Assembly (NCBI GenBank): GCA_020442065.1
Contig: JAGRKZ010000027.1
Coordinates: 1-40,928, forward strand
DNA length: 40,928 nucleotides
DNA from: Bauldia sp.
GTDB lineage: Bacteria > Pseudomonadota > Alphaproteobacteria > Rhizobiales > Kaistiaceae
Direction of reading: 5' to 3'
Positions 8,124-17,682 of this stretch are shown here, piece by piece. Positions within the stretch are counted from its first letter, which is position 1. Every line of letters begins with the position of its first letter. Position numbers and translations under genes: made by a program. A model generated the notes under the pieces. It saw only the letters and a program-made list of their open reading frames with translations, had not been told where the DNA came from and ran no database searches.

Positions 8124-9389
8124 ATGAGACGTGTGGTTGTCACCGGCCTCGGCATGGTCTCGCCGCTTGGCTGTGGCGTTGACGTCAGCTGGCGCAACCT
8201 GCTTGCCGAGAAGAGCGGCGGGGTGCGGATCGTCGACTTCCCGGTCGACGATCTCGCCAGCCAGATCGCCTGCCGCGTGCCGCGCGGCGGGACGAAGGCC
8301 GATGGCCTCTTCGATCCCGACGAGTGGATGGAGCCCAAGGAACAGCGCAAGGTCGACGACTTCATCGTTTATGCGATGGCGGCGGCGGATCAGGCGCTCG
8401 AGGATGCCGGCTGGGCTCCCACCACCTACGATGACCAGTGCGCTACCGGCGTTCTGATCGGCTCGGGAATCGGCGGCATAGGAGGGATTTACGATGCGTC
8501 GGTCACGCTCCTTGAGCGTGGGCCGCGACGCATCAGCCCCTTCTTCATTCCTGGCCGCCTGATCAATCTCGCATCCGGTCAGGTGTCGATCCGCCACGGC
8601 CTCAAGGGCCCCAATCACTCGGTGGTGACGGCGTGCTCGACGGGCGCCCACGCGATCGGCGATGCGGGCCGACTGATTGCGCTCGGCGACGCCGACGTCA
8701 TGGTTGCGGGCGGCACCGAGTCGCCCGTGAACCGGCTTTCGATTGCGGGCTTCGCCGCCTGTCGCGCGTTGTCGACCGGGTACAATGATCGTCCAACGAT
8801 GGCCTCCCGACCCTATGATCGTGACCGCGACGGATTTGTCATCGGAGAGGGCGCCGGTGTCGTCGTCCTGGAGGCGCTCGACCATGCCCTGGCGCGGGGT
8901 GCCAGGATCTACGGCGAACTCGTAGGCTACGGCCTTTCCGGCGATGCCTACCACATCACCTCGCCGGCCGAGGACGGCGACGGTGCGGAACGCTGCATGC
9001 GAATGGCCATGAAGCGGGCTGGCATAACGGCGGACGAGATCGACTACATCAACGCGCACGGCACGTCGACGCAGCTCGGCGACGAGATCGAGCTCAAGGC
9101 GGTCGAGCGGTTGCTCGGCAACGCCGCGGGCAAGGTGTCGATGTCGTCGACGAAGTCCGCCACCGGTCATCTTCTCGGCGCTGCGGGTGCAGTCGAGGCG
9201 ATCTTCTCGCTTCTGGCGATGCGCGACAACGTGGCCCCGGCCACCATCAATCTCGACAATCCGTCGGTGGATACCGCGCTCGACCTCGTGCCGCACCACC
9301 CGAAGGAGAGGACGATCGACGTCGTGCTGTCGAACTCGTTCGGATTTGGCGGCACCAACGCGTCGCTCGTTTTCCGCCGGCACAATTGA
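8124..9389 (+). CDS. fabF: Beta-ketoacyl-ACP synthase II FabF
   Basis: Condensing enzyme that adds two carbons to acyl-ACP. The 421-residue length is slightly over the usual 412. The catalytic triad is visible: Cys171 in TACSTGAHA, His312 in NAHGTST and His349 in KSATGHLLGAAG. The C-terminus has NSFGFGGTN. ATG 8124 begins the standard MRRVVVTGLGMVSPLG. It lies 63 bases after acpP in the same direction, the standard acpP-fabF pair. Confidence 0.98.
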   Translation: MRRVVVTGLGMVSPLGCGVDVSWRNLLAEKSGGVRIVDFPVDDLASQIACRVPRGGTKADGLFDPDEWMEPKEQRKVDDFIVYAMAAADQALEDAGWAPTTYDDQCATGVLIGSGIGGIGGIYDASVTLLERGPRRISPFFIPGRLINLASGQVSIRHGLKGPNHSVVTACSTGAHAIGDAGRLIALGDADVMVAGGTESPVNRLSIAGFAACRALSTGYNDRPTMASRPYDRDRDGFVIGEGAGVVVLEALDHALARGARIYGELVGYGLSGDAYHITSPAEDGDGAERCMRMAMKRAGITADEIDYINAHGTSTQLGDEIELKAVERLLGNAAGKVSMSSTKSATGHLLGAAGAVEAIFSLLAMRDNVAPATINLDNPSVDTALDLVPHHPKERTIDVVLSNSFGFGGTNASLVFRRHN

Positions 9390-9429
9390 ACTGATTCCAT
9401 ATCCTTCTCCCGCCACATTCGGTGTTACA

Positions 9430-9473
9430 GTCTCGCCGACCATTCCCTGACACCAGCGGAAGATCGGCGAGAC
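9430..9473 (+). promoter_or_regulatory. Hairpin covering the mltG ribosome binding region
   Basis: A perfect 10-bp inverted repeat, GTCTCGCCGA (9430-9439) and TCGGCGAGAC (9464-9473), is separated by 24 bases. The 3' arm ends seven bases before the mltG ATG and contains the only purine-rich stretch where a ribosome site is expected. It could gate mltG translation, or simply end fabF transcripts; no U-run follows. Confidence 0.45.
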
Positions 9474-9480
9474 GCGCGAC

Positions 9481-10767
9481 ATGAACGACACGAGACGTGA
9501 CGAGTATCGCAGCGACGCCGATGTGCTCTCGGCGAGACTGGTCGCAGCGAGTCGCGTCGCACCCAAGAGCCCCACCGAGGCGCTTCAGCCCGAGAGCGTA
9601 CCGGCACCGCCGAAGCGCTCCCAGGCGGTCCGACATCCCCTCGTTGTCTTTCTCAATTTCGTGCTCACGATCGTCGTCGTTGCAGCCGTCGTGATCGGCG
9701 GCGGGCTGTTCTTCGGGAAGACCCAGTTCGACAAGCCCGGTAGCCTGGACCAGCCGCGAACGGTGACCATCGACAAGGGTGCCGGCGTTCGGGATATCGC
9801 CGACCGCCTGCAGCGTGAGGGCGTCGTATCGTCGAAGTGGCTATTCGTGGCGGGGGTGTGGCTGAGCCGTTCGGGGAACAGTCTCAAGGCGGGCGAGTAT
9901 TCGATTCCCGCGCATGCCTCGATGCGGGACGTCATGGATCTTCTGACCGAGGGAAAGACCGTCGCGTACCGCATCACGATCCCCGAGGGCCTGACGAGCG
10001 AGCAGGTTGTCACGTGCCTCGTCGCCGATACCTACTCCGGCGGCGTGGACATCCCTGGTCTCACGCCCGATCAGGAGGTGCGATGCCGCGAATCGGCGAG
10101 CGCCCTCGTAGGCCCCGCGCCGCCGGTACCACCCGAAGGAGCCATTCTCCCCGACACGTATGCCTTCAGCCGCGGTGACACGCGCGTCAACGTGCTCAAC
10201 CGCATGATGCGGGAGCGCGACCGGGTCGTAACCGACATCTGGGCACGTCGCACGCCGGACTTGCCGCTGAACAACATCGACGAGCTCGCTACGCTCGCGT
10301 CGATCGTGGAGAAGGAAACCTCGCTCGCCGATGAACGGACCCGGGTGGCCGCTGTGTTCGTCAACCGCCTCCGTCTCAACATGAGGCTCCAGTCCGATCC
10401 GACGATCATCTACGGGATCTACGCCGGCAAGGGCAAACCGGACGGCTACGTGATCACTGCCACGGATCGCGATACGCCGACGCCCTACAACACCTATACG
10501 ATCGACGGCCTGCCGCCGGGCCCGATCGCCAACCCGGGAAAGGCGGCGCTTGAAGCGGTGGCCAATCCTTCCCGTACGCGCGATCTCTTCTTCGTCGCCG
10601 ACGGGACGGGAGGGCATGCCTTCGCCGAAACCTACGAAGATCACCTGCGCAACGTCGAGCGTTGGCGGCAGATCGAGGCGGGGGGAGCAGCGCCGGCGCC
10701 CGACGCGGCGGCGGCCCCGGAAGCCGGTTCGGACGAACCGATGGCGCTCCAGGAGCCCGCCCAGTAA
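9481..10767 (+). CDS. mltG: Endolytic murein transglycosylase MltG
   Basis: Inner-membrane lytic transglycosylase thought to cut nascent glycan strands and set their length. The protein has 428 residues: a cytosolic N-terminus, one membrane segment (about 53-77), a LysM-like region (about 92-162) and the YceG catalytic domain (about 163-395). The catalytic Glu lies in ASIVEKET (273-280); LQSDPTIIYG and GLPPGPIANPG follow as in the family. A proline-rich insert (about 196-220) and an Ala/Pro-rich tail are extra. It lies downstream of fabF as in many alphaproteobacteria. A hairpin overlaps its ribosome site. Confidence 0.95.
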   Translation: MNDTRRDEYRSDADVLSARLVAASRVAPKSPTEALQPESVPAPPKRSQAVRHPLVVFLNFVLTIVVVAAVVIGGGLFFGKTQFDKPGSLDQPRTVTIDKGAGVRDIADRLQREGVVSSKWLFVAGVWLSRSGNSLKAGEYSIPAHASMRDVMDLLTEGKTVAYRITIPEGLTSEQVVTCLVADTYSGGVDIPGLTPDQEVRCRESASALVGPAPPVPPEGAILPDTYAFSRGDTRVNVLNRMMRERDRVVTDIWARRTPDLPLNNIDELATLASIVEKETSLADERTRVAAVFVNRLRLNMRLQSDPTIIYGIYAGKGKPDGYVITATDRDTPTPYNTYTIDGLPPGPIANPGKAALEAVANPSRTRDLFFVADGTGGHAFAETYEDHLRNVERWRQIEAGGAAPAPDAAAAPEAGSDEPMALQEPAQ

Positions 10768-10853
10768 GGTCACGTCGGATTCGCGTGATGTCGGCCCGTT
10801 CCGACGGGGCGTGGAGTTCGCGAGACTTGGTGACTTCGGGGGGCGGCCTGCGC

Positions 10854-11738
10854 ATGGCGCTCGAGAGCATGACTGGCTTTGCCCGCGTCGACGGTGGTTC
10901 GCTCCGCCGCTGGGCGTGGGAGCTGAGAAGCGTCAACGGCAAGGGGCTCGACGTCCGCCTCCGGGTTCCGGGCGGCTTCGAGCGACTGGAGCCGATGATA
11001 CGGGAGCGAATTGCCGGTCGACTCTCTCGCGGGAACGTACAGGCTCAGCTGTCGGTCGAAGACCGCTCCGCTTCGCAGCGCATCGTCATCGACGATGCCG
11101 TGCTGTCCCAGGTGATCGAGGCGATGGCTCGCATCGGCGCCCGCATCGATGCCCAGCCGCCAACCCTTGACGGCATTCTCTCGATTCGCGGCGTCGTCAG
11201 TGTTGAAGACGCCCAGGAGGATGAGGAAGCCCGGGCGACGCTCGACCGCGAGGTCCTGTCTGGCCTCGATGCCGCTCTCGATGCGCTAGCCCAGACGCGG
11301 CGTCAGGAAGGCAGTGCGATCGGCGGGCTGCTTCAGGCTCGCCTCGACGAGATTGCCGCCCTGACGCGCAAGGCGGAAGACACTCCGGCCCGACGGCCGG
11401 AGGCGATCCGTCTGCGCCTCGCGGAGCAGGTGGCGACCCTCCTCGATGCCGTTCCGGCGCTCGACCCCGATCGGCTGCATCAGGAGGCGGTGCTCCTCGC
11501 TACCAAGGCCGACATTCGTGAAGAGCTCGATCGGCTCGATGCCCATGTGGTTGCGGCTCGCGAACTGCTCGCCAGCGGAGGCGCCATCGGGCGGCGGCTC
11601 GATTTTATCGCGCAGGAGTTCAACCGCGAAGTGAACACACTCTGCTCGAAGGCCAATGATCGGAGCCTGACCGCAGTTGGACTCGACATGAAGGCGGTCG
11701 TCGATCAACTGCGCGAGCAGATTCAAAATCTAGAGTAG
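10854..11738 (+). CDS. yicC: YicC/YloC family endoribonuclease
   Basis: A 294-residue YicC family protein. It has the N-terminal YicC domain (starting MALESMTGFARV, then WELRSVNGKGLDVRLRVP) and the C-terminal DUF1732 region with GRRLDFIAQEFNREVNTLCSKAND. YicC of E. coli has been linked to turnover of small RNAs, and relatives act as endoribonucleases. ATG 10854 is chosen because it starts the family N-terminus with GGGGGG upstream; a longer frame adds 64 unlike residues. It is followed five bases later by gmk, a common pairing. Confidence 0.93.
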   Translation: MALESMTGFARVDGGSLRRWAWELRSVNGKGLDVRLRVPGGFERLEPMIRERIAGRLSRGNVQAQLSVEDRSASQRIVIDDAVLSQVIEAMARIGARIDAQPPTLDGILSIRGVVSVEDAQEDEEARATLDREVLSGLDAALDALAQTRRQEGSAIGGLLQARLDEIAALTRKAEDTPARRPEAIRLRLAEQVATLLDAVPALDPDRLHQEAVLLATKADIREELDRLDAHVVAARELLASGGAIGRRLDFIAQEFNREVNTLCSKANDRSLTAVGLDMKAVVDQLREQIQNLE

Positions 11739-11743
11739 CTGCG

Positions 11744-12376
11744 ATGGCCATCGAAGTCGTCCGCCGTGGCCTCATGTTGATCCTCTCCTCGCCGTCCGGC
11801 GCGGGCAAGTCCACGCTGAGCCGCCTTCTCCTCCAGGAAGACCGCGATCTCTCACTGTCGATTTCGGTGACGACCCGGCAGCGCCGTCCAAGCGAGGTCG
11901 ATGGCGTCCACTACCGCTTCGTCAACTCGGCGGACTTCGTAGCGATGCGCGAGCGTGGCGAGCTGCTCGAGTGGGCAGAGGTTCATGGCAACCTCTACGG
12001 AACGCCGCGCGGTCCGGTCGAGGCGGCGCTCGCGTCGGGCCGTGACGTGCTCTTCGATATCGACTGGCAGGGAACGCGACAGATCGCTGACGCGATGCCG
12101 GACGACATCGTCCGCATCTTTGTCCTGCCGCCGTCGATGGCCGAGCTTCGCGCCCGCCTCGAACGCCGCGCCGAAGACGGCGCTGACGTGATCGGACGCC
12201 GCCTTGCCAACGCCCGTACCGAGATCGGGCACTGGGACGAATATGAGTACGTCATCGTCAATGACGATCTCCAGCGCTCGCTCGGCGCGGCGCGCATGAT
12301 CCTCGCCGCCGAGCGTCAGAAGCGGGTGCGTCAGCCGGCTCTGGTCGAACACGTTGCGCGCCTGCTTTCGGAGTGA
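11744..12376 (+). CDS. gmk: Guanylate kinase
   Basis: Phosphorylates GMP to GDP with ATP. The 210-residue length is typical. The P-loop is SSPSGAGKST (15-24). SVTTRQRRPSEVDGVHYRFV is the GMP-binding region, and EWAEVHGNLYGTP and DIDWQGTRQI follow as in the family. The start lies five bases after the yicC stop and has a weak ribosome site, so translation is probably coupled to yicC. It is the last gene of the fabD-gmk run and converges with rsmA. Confidence 0.97.
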   Translation: MAIEVVRRGLMLILSSPSGAGKSTLSRLLLQEDRDLSLSISVTTRQRRPSEVDGVHYRFVNSADFVAMRERGELLEWAEVHGNLYGTPRGPVEAALASGRDVLFDIDWQGTRQIADAMPDDIVRIFVLPPSMAELRARLERRAEDGADVIGRRLANARTEIGHWDEYEYVIVNDDLQRSLGAARMILAAERQKRVRQPALVEHVARLLSE

Positions 12377-12379
12377 AGC

Positions 12380-13219
12380 TCATGCTCTCGCCAGCGCGTT
12401 GGCGAGAGCAACGAAGCCTGCGACGCCGATCTCCTCGGCGCGCTGGGTCGGGTCGATTCCGGCTTCGGCCAACAATGGCAACGGATCGACGCCGAGCGAC
12501 CTCAGGCTCTGACGAAGCATCTTGCGTCGCTGGCCGAACGCCGCAGCCGTGACCCGCTCAAGAAGCGCCGTACTGGCTTGCAGCGGTTCTGTGCGTGGCA
12601 CGAGGTGCACCACCGACGACATGACCTTGGGTGGCGGCGTGAACGCGGCAGGCGGAATGTTGAACAGAATGCGAGCCTCGCTCCGCCAGCCAGCGAGAAC
12701 GCCGAGGCGGCCATAGGCTTTCGAACCAGGAAGAGCAACGATCCGTTCGGCCACTTCGCGCTGGAACATCAGCGTCATCGACAGGTACCACGGCCGCCAG
12801 GGCTCCGCCTGGAGCCAGCCCACCAGGAGCGGCGTGGCCACGTTGTAGGGTAAGTTGGCAACGATCTTGGCAGGACCGGTGACGAGGCGGGCGATGTCGA
12901 GTTTCAGCGCGTCGTCATGGACGACCTCCAGCCGGCCCGGATAGCGCTCGGCGATTTCGGCGAGGGCAGGCAGACAACGCGCGTCGCGCTCGATCGCGAC
13001 CACGCGGGCTGACCCGGCCGCAAGGAGGGCACGCGTGAGACCGCCCGGTCCGGGGCCGACCTCAACGACCGTGGCGTCCTGGAGGGGACCCGCGGCCCGG
13101 GCGATCCGGGACGTGAGGTTGAGGTCGAGCAGGAAGTTCTGGCCGAGCGCCTTGATCGCGCCCAGGCCGTGACGAGCAATGACGTCGCGGAGCGGCGGAA
13201 GGTCATCGACAGCGCTCAT
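12380..13219 (-). CDS. rsmA: 16S rRNA (adenine-1518/1519 N6)-dimethyltransferase RsmA/KsgA
   Basis: Dimethylates two adjacent adenines near the 3' end of 16S rRNA during 30S assembly. The protein has 279 residues. It has GQNFLLD (26-32), the SAM-binding [16 protein letters not shown] (51-66) and the catalytic NLPYN (122-126). The C-terminal domain has [14 protein letters not shown] and [12 protein letters not shown] 13219 overlaps the pdxA stop in an ATGA, so the two are translationally coupled. A longer open frame upstream is only the shadow of pdxA. Confidence 0.97.
   Translation of the reverse strand: MSAVDDLPPLRDVIARHGLGAIKALGQNFLLDLNLTSRIARAAGPLQDATVVEVGPGPGGLTRALLAAGSARVVAIERDARCLPALAEIAERYPGRLEVVHDDALKLDIARLVTGPAKIVANLPYNVATPLLVGWLQAEPWRPWYLSMTLMFQREVAERIVALPGSKAYGRLGVLAGWRSEARILFNIPPAAFTPPPKVMSSVVHLVPRTEPLQASTALLERVTAAAFGQRRKMLRQSLRSLGVDPLPLLAEAGIDPTQRAEEIGVAGFVALANALARA
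12384..12409. terminator. Bidirectional hairpin between convergent gmk and rsmA
   Basis: A perfect 10-bp stem, GCTCTCGCCA (12384-12393) and TGGCGAGAGC (12400-12409), has a 6-base loop. It starts eight bases after the gmk stop and is encoded within the last codons of rsmA, so it could serve both transcripts. There is no U-run on either strand. Confidence 0.5.
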
Positions 13220-14226
13220 GCCGCGCGTTCGTGCGCCACCAGTGCCGCCGCCAGCCGCAGCGCTGCGGCGAGGCTTGAAGGATCGGCGCGGCCGCTGCCG
13301 GCGAGATCGAACGCCGTGCCGTGATCCGGCGACGTGCGAACGAAGGCCAGGCCGAGCGTCACGTTGACCGTCTCCGCGAAGGCGATGGTCTTGGCCGGAA
13401 TCAGCGCCTGGTCGTGGTACATGCAGAGCGCGGCGTCGTAGCTCACACGCGCTGAGGGATGGAACATGGCGTCGGCCGAGAGAGGGCCGCTGACGCTTAT
13501 CCCACCGGCCCGGAGCGCTTCGATCGCCGGCAGGATGATGGTCTGCTCCTCTCTCCCGATCGTGCCGCCTTCGCCCGCGTGCGGGTTGAGTCCGGCGACC
13601 GCAAGGCGCGGGGAGGGGAGGCCGAAGCGCCGTCGGAGATCCTCGGCAACGACGCGGCCGGTCTCGACGATCAGCGCCTCGCTGAGCGCATCTGCCACAT
13701 CGCGCAAGGGAATGTGGATCGTCACCGGGACGGCGCGGAGCTCGGGACCCGCGAGCATCATCACCGGCCGCGCCGCCGCGCCGCTCCACGCGGCCGACAG
13801 CGTGCCGAGAAACTCCGTGTGACCTGGATGGCGAAAGCCCGCCGCGTAGAGCGACTGCTTGTGAATGGGGTTGGTTACGACGGCGGCGGCGGCGCCCGAG
13901 CGAACATCGCCGACGGCACGCGCTATCGCCTCGACCACGGCCCCGGCGTTGGCCGGGTTGGCGCGGCCGGGCTCGGCTTCCACGCGCGCCACGAGCGGAA
14001 CGATCGGAAGGGCCCGCTCGAACACGCTTGCCGCCATCTCCGGCTCCACGACCTCCATCGGGCAGTCGAGACCCATCAGCCGCGCACGTCCGGCGACGAA
14101 ATCTGGATCAGCGAGCAGGTAGAACGGCGGGACATCGAGACGATGTCTATCCAACCAGACGGCTAGCGTGAGATCGGGCCCGACGCCACCGGGCTCGCCC
14201 ATGGTCAGCGCCAGCGGCGGCTGCAA
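13216..14226 (-). CDS. pdxA: 4-hydroxythreonine-4-phosphate dehydrogenase
   Basis: Oxidises 4-phosphohydroxy-L-threonine in pyridoxal phosphate synthesis. The protein has 336 residues. Motifs include [12 protein letters not shown] at the N-terminus, [33 protein letters not shown] and [10 protein letters not shown]; the histidines in these belong to the metal site. The only start that keeps the full N-terminal strand is TTG 14226, with AAGAGG nine bases upstream and no in-frame ATG or GTG above it. It lies between surA and rsmA, the same order as in E. coli (lptD-surA-pdxA-rsmA). Confidence 0.95.
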   Translation of the reverse strand: MQPPLALTMGEPGGVGPDLTLAVWLDRHRLDVPPFYLLADPDFVAGRARLMGLDCPMEVVEPEMAASVFERALPIVPLVARVEAEPGRANPANAGAVVEAIARAVGDVRSGAAAAVVTNPIHKQSLYAAGFRHPGHTEFLGTLSAAWSGAAARPVMMLAGPELRAVPVTIHIPLRDVADALSEALIVETGRVVAEDLRRRFGLPSPRLAVAGLNPHAGEGGTIGREEQTIILPAIEALRAGGISVSGPLSADAMFHPSARVSYDAALCMYHDQALIPAKTIAFAETVNVTLGLAFVRTSPDHGTAFDLAGSGRADPSSLAAALRLAAALVAHERAA

Positions 14227-14277
14227 TGCGAGGTACCTCTTCGTCGGCGCCGCGGAACCCCCTTCCGCAGGACGACC

Positions 14278-15198
14278 TCACATATACTGAATCACCGCCT
14301 TCTTGCGAAGCTCGTCCATGTAGTCCTTGCCGAGATCCTTGTTGATCTCGTCGAGCAGCTTGTTTTCCGCCTGAACGCGGGCGGCGGCATTGCTCTGGAT
14401 CGACTTCGCAGTGCAGACCGCAAGCATGGCGTAGCCGTCATCGGTCTTGAGGGGGCGAGTGAGCTTGCCCGGTGGTGTCTCCTGGATGTCGCGGCCCTCC
14501 GGCGAGCCCTGGAGCTCTTCGGAGGTCCGGCGAATGGTGCTGCGGACCACGACTTCCTTGAGCTGGCTCGTCTGCTCCATGATGGTGTCGCAACCGCGGA
14601 AGCGTCCACGAAAGGCCTCGGCCTCACGGCGACGCTGGGCGTCATACCCCCCGGAAGACCCCTTGGGCACGACGAAGATGACCGGCTTCAGCGTATATTC
14701 AGTGGTCTTTATGTCTTCGGCATTGCCGTCGGCGAACATTGCCGCCGTGACGTCGGAGCCCTTTACCGATCCGCCACGAAGCCGCGCACGCGCCTGCACC
14801 AGCTGACCCCATATCATCTGCGCCTTGATCCGCCGACGAAGCGTCGCGATGTCTACGCCCTGCTGGGCCAGGGCCTGCGATAGCTGCTTCGGGGTCATCT
14901 TCACCCGGGCGGCGATGTCGTCGATGGCCGCGTCGACGCGCCCTTCGCTGACCCCCATGCCCATCTTGGCGGCCTCGATGAACTGTATGGTCTCGTCAAT
15001 CAGTTCATCCGTGGCGACCTTTTCGCCGCCCTTGGCGCCGGTCATCTTCAACAGAAGGGTCCGCTGCTGAATGTCATAGGTGGTGATCGGCTGATCATCG
15101 ACCTTGACGCGGATCGAACTGGCTTCCGCGGAGAGCAGCGTCGCGGCGGCCAAAGCAGCGACAACGACTGCGCTCAGGATGTATCTGGCGGCTCGCAT
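14278..15198 (-). CDS. surA: SurA-like periplasmic chaperone (SurA N-terminal domain, PPIase domain not evident)
   Basis: A 306-residue protein, shorter than the roughly 430 of E. coli SurA. A signal peptide (about 5-27) is followed by a SurA N-terminal chaperone domain (about 28-165; ITTYDIQQRTLLL, ELIDETIQFIEAAKMG, LSQALAQQGVDIATLRRRIKAQMIW). The remaining 140 residues occupy the place of the parvulin domain but lack its recognisable motifs. Two cysteines (in GCDT and VCTA) may form a disulfide. SurA delivers outer-membrane proteins such as LptD to the BAM complex, and the gene lies directly downstream of lptD. The assignment rests on the N-terminal domain and the conserved order lptD-surA-pdxA-rsmA. 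Confidence 0.82.
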   Translation of the reverse strand: MRAARYILSAVVVAALAAATLLSAEASSIRVKVDDQPITTYDIQQRTLLLKMTGAKGGEKVATDELIDETIQFIEAAKMGMGVSEGRVDAAIDDIAARVKMTPKQLSQALAQQGVDIATLRRRIKAQMIWGQLVQARARLRGGSVKGSDVTAAMFADGNAEDIKTTEYTLKPVIFVVPKGSSGGYDAQRRREAEAFRGRFRGCDTIMEQTSQLKEVVVRSTIRRTSEELQGSPEGRDIQETPPGKLTRPLKTDDGYAMLAVCTAKSIQSNAAARVQAENKLLDEINKDLGKDYMDELRKKAVIQYM

Positions 15199-15243
15199 TT
15201 CTGTATCCCGATCTCTTCGACGCCCGGACGATTATCCTGCTCG

Positions 15244-15270
15244 GCGGGACGACGGTCCGGATAGTCCCGC
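15244..15270 (-). repeat. Hairpin in the lptD-surA gap
   Basis: A perfect 7-bp inverted repeat, GCGGGAC and GTCCCGC, is separated by 13 bases within the 132-base gap between lptD and surA. It may be an attenuator or an mRNA processing site. No U-run is seen. Confidence 0.35.
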
Positions 15271-15330
15271 TCTGCGCCTCAGAAAGAGGCAGGGAAATCC
15301 GGCAAAACCGTGGAAACGACTGCTCTGTCG

Positions 15331-17682
15331 TCAGTTCCCGGTCAGCGACGACACGTTGGCGTTGACGGTGCCCTCCGCCAGCGTGCGGAGCAGGAGCCGG
15401 AAGGTGAGCGAACGGTCCGGAATCAGCGTGTTGCGCGTCTCGGTGTAGGCAAGCGACAGCGACACGCAACTGTTGTCGTAGGCGACGCCGACGCTGTCCT
15501 TGCTGACATAGCTGTGCTCGAGGTCGTAGATCGCCGAACCGAACATGCGCCAACCCTCGCCGATCCGCAGCGACGCGTTGGCATTGATGAACGACTGTTT
15601 GTTGATGCCTGCGGTTGGCACGTCGCGGATGTAGCCGTACGCCGCGGCGGCCGTGAGCCACGACCACGTCTGGCTGGCTTCGATCTCCGCGCGCTGAACG
15701 CCGAAGGTCTCGTCGTCGAAGCGACCACGGACTGACACCTTGGTGGTGGGCGTACCGAGCGTAACGCGGCCGACATAGTCGGAGACGTCGGTCTCAAGGC
15801 CGGAGAAAGCGCCGACATCGGCGATGTCCTCGACGGCGAAGGAGTTCTTGCCGGCCAGCATGCGGGACTGACCGAACAGACTTTCGAGCACGATGTTGTT
15901 GTTGAATGTCCCGACGTAGCGGACGCCGTAGTTCATCCGCGTGCCGCCCTCGACACGGTCCAGCCCGGAGAACTTGTCGCGGCTGAAAAGGATCGAGTCG
16001 TCGAACACGAGGCTCTGCGCATCGTTGTTCGGCAGCTCACCCGCATACGGCTCGTCCGGTCGCGCCACGACCTGGACGATCGGCTCGATGACATGAGTCG
16101 AATTGCCGGCACGCGCCAGGATTGGCCAGCTCCACTCCGCCCCGACCGTGGGCATGAAGCGGGCCGGCGTGTCGTTGGTGGTCAGATTCGCCCAGGTGCC
16201 GCCGTTGTCGTTCGGGTCCATCGCATAGAGATCGCCCCGGGCCGATGCGAAGGTCGTGAGCAGTTGCCCACCGGGCAGGACCGACTTCTTCTGCCACGAG
16301 AGCTCCTCGGTCGCCCGGAAATAGTCGCCGGCGAGGCCGTGGTAGAATGTCTGACCATTCACCAGGAACGGATCCGCTGCCTCGCGGGTGAGATTGGTGA
16401 AGTTCGACCGCAACGCGACCTCACCACCGAGAACCGGCGTGTCGAATATGTAGTCATGATCGATCACCGGCAGGCCGACCGCCTGGCGATCCTGATCGTA
16501 CTTGGGCGCGGTGCTGTCTGCGAGAATCTCGAAGTACTCGACCCGCGCGTCGAAGTAGTTGCGGTCGCGGAGGCCGGTCAGGTAGGCGACCGACGTCGTG
16601 CTCGCCTTGTCGTCATTGAGGACGTTGTAGTTCTGGGTGAACGTGCGATCCGTGGACAGGGTGCCGTCCCAGCCGAGCGTCCAGTCCCGGCTCAGCGCGA
16701 TCTGGCCGGTGGTACGGACGCCGCCACGGAAATCGCGCTGAGCAAACGTGCCGCCGCCATTGCTGGTCAGGAAATTCTCGGGGTTCTGCTGATTGATTCC
16801 GGCCATACGCAGGGTGAACTGCCCGTGCGCCAGCCGCTGGCGCCACTCGACATCCCCAAGGAAACCCTGCTCGGAGAAGTACACCGGCGTCAGCGTGACA
16901 TCATAGTTCGGCGCCAGTGCCAGGAAATAGGGGGTGGCGATCGACGCCCCCACATCGTTCGAATACCCGAACACAGGCGCCAGGAAGCCGCTCTTTCGCT
17001 TCACCGACGGGTCGGCGACGCTGAAATAGGGTACCCAGGCCAGCGGCAGTCCGAAGAACTCGAAGCTGGCGTCGTGGAAGTAGACCATCTTCTCCTGGTC
17101 ATCGACCACGATGCGCTTGGCCTTCACCTGCCAGAGCGGAGGCTTGTCGGGCTTGTCTTCGCAGGGCTCGCACGCGGTATAGACACCGTTGACGAACACG
17201 GTCTCCTGGCCGGCCTGGCGCTGGGCCTCCGACGCGGCGAAATAGGTCTTGTCCGGGGTCTCCACGCGCAGCGAAGCGACGAAGCCGTCCCGGAAGTCCT
17301 CGGTGATGTCGATGTCGTTGGCGTAAATGACCAGACCACTCGGGTCGGTCATCTTCACATTGCCCGTGGCGATCAGCTTCGAGGTGTTCTTGATGTAGCT
17401 GACGCGGTCGGCTTCGAGGGTGTAGCCGATGTAGTAGATTTTGACGTTGCCGACAGCCGAAATCGAGTTGTTGTCGTAGTCGTAGACGAGTTCCTCGGCC
17501 TCGACCAGCATCTGGGAGCCGGGCTTCGGCTTGGCTCCGGCGTAGTCGCTCATCGACAAGGACTGGGCCGCCACCCGCTGCGGCGCCACCGGGACGAGGA
17601 CGAGCGCAATCGCTGCCGCCGGGAGGGCGACACGACGGAAGAAGCCAGCGATCAGCGTACGGACGTCCCCTCCGACGCTCAT
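15331..17682 (-). CDS. lptD: LPS assembly outer-membrane protein LptD
   Basis: Outer-membrane barrel that inserts lipopolysaccharide into the outer leaflet. It has 783 residues, with a signal peptide (about 10-40, AAA cleavage region). An OstA/LptA-like beta-jellyroll follows (about 57-170; SAVGNVKIYYIGYTLEADRV, ATGNVKMTDPSG). The barrel domain takes up the rest (about 250-783). Cysteines 171 and 174 (CEPC) and one near the C-terminus (739) could form the inter-domain disulfide that LptD needs for folding. ATG 17682 overlaps the lptG stop (ATGA). Its chaperone gene surA is immediately downstream. Confidence 0.95.
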   Translation of the reverse strand: MSVGGDVRTLIAGFFRRVALPAAAIALVLVPVAPQRVAAQSLSMSDYAGAKPKPGSQMLVEAEELVYDYDNNSISAVGNVKIYYIGYTLEADRVSYIKNTSKLIATGNVKMTDPSGLVIYANDIDITEDFRDGFVASLRVETPDKTYFAASEAQRQAGQETVFVNGVYTACEPCEDKPDKPPLWQVKAKRIVVDDQEKMVYFHDASFEFFGLPLAWVPYFSVADPSVKRKSGFLAPVFGYSNDVGASIATPYFLALAPNYDVTLTPVYFSEQGFLGDVEWRQRLAHGQFTLRMAGINQQNPENFLTSNGGGTFAQRDFRGGVRTTGQIALSRDWTLGWDGTLSTDRTFTQNYNVLNDDKASTTSVAYLTGLRDRNYFDARVEYFEILADSTAPKYDQDRQAVGLPVIDHDYIFDTPVLGGEVALRSNFTNLTREAADPFLVNGQTFYHGLAGDYFRATEELSWQKKSVLPGGQLLTTFASARGDLYAMDPNDNGGTWANLTTNDTPARFMPTVGAEWSWPILARAGNSTHVIEPIVQVVARPDEPYAGELPNNDAQSLVFDDSILFSRDKFSGLDRVEGGTRMNYGVRYVGTFNNNIVLESLFGQSRMLAGKNSFAVEDIADVGAFSGLETDVSDYVGRVTLGTPTTKVSVRGRFDDETFGVQRAEIEASQTWSWLTAAAAYGYIRDVPTAGINKQSFINANASLRIGEGWRMFGSAIYDLEHSYVSKDSVGVAYDNSCVSLSLAYTETRNTLIPDRSLTFRLLLRTLAEGTVNANVSSLTGN

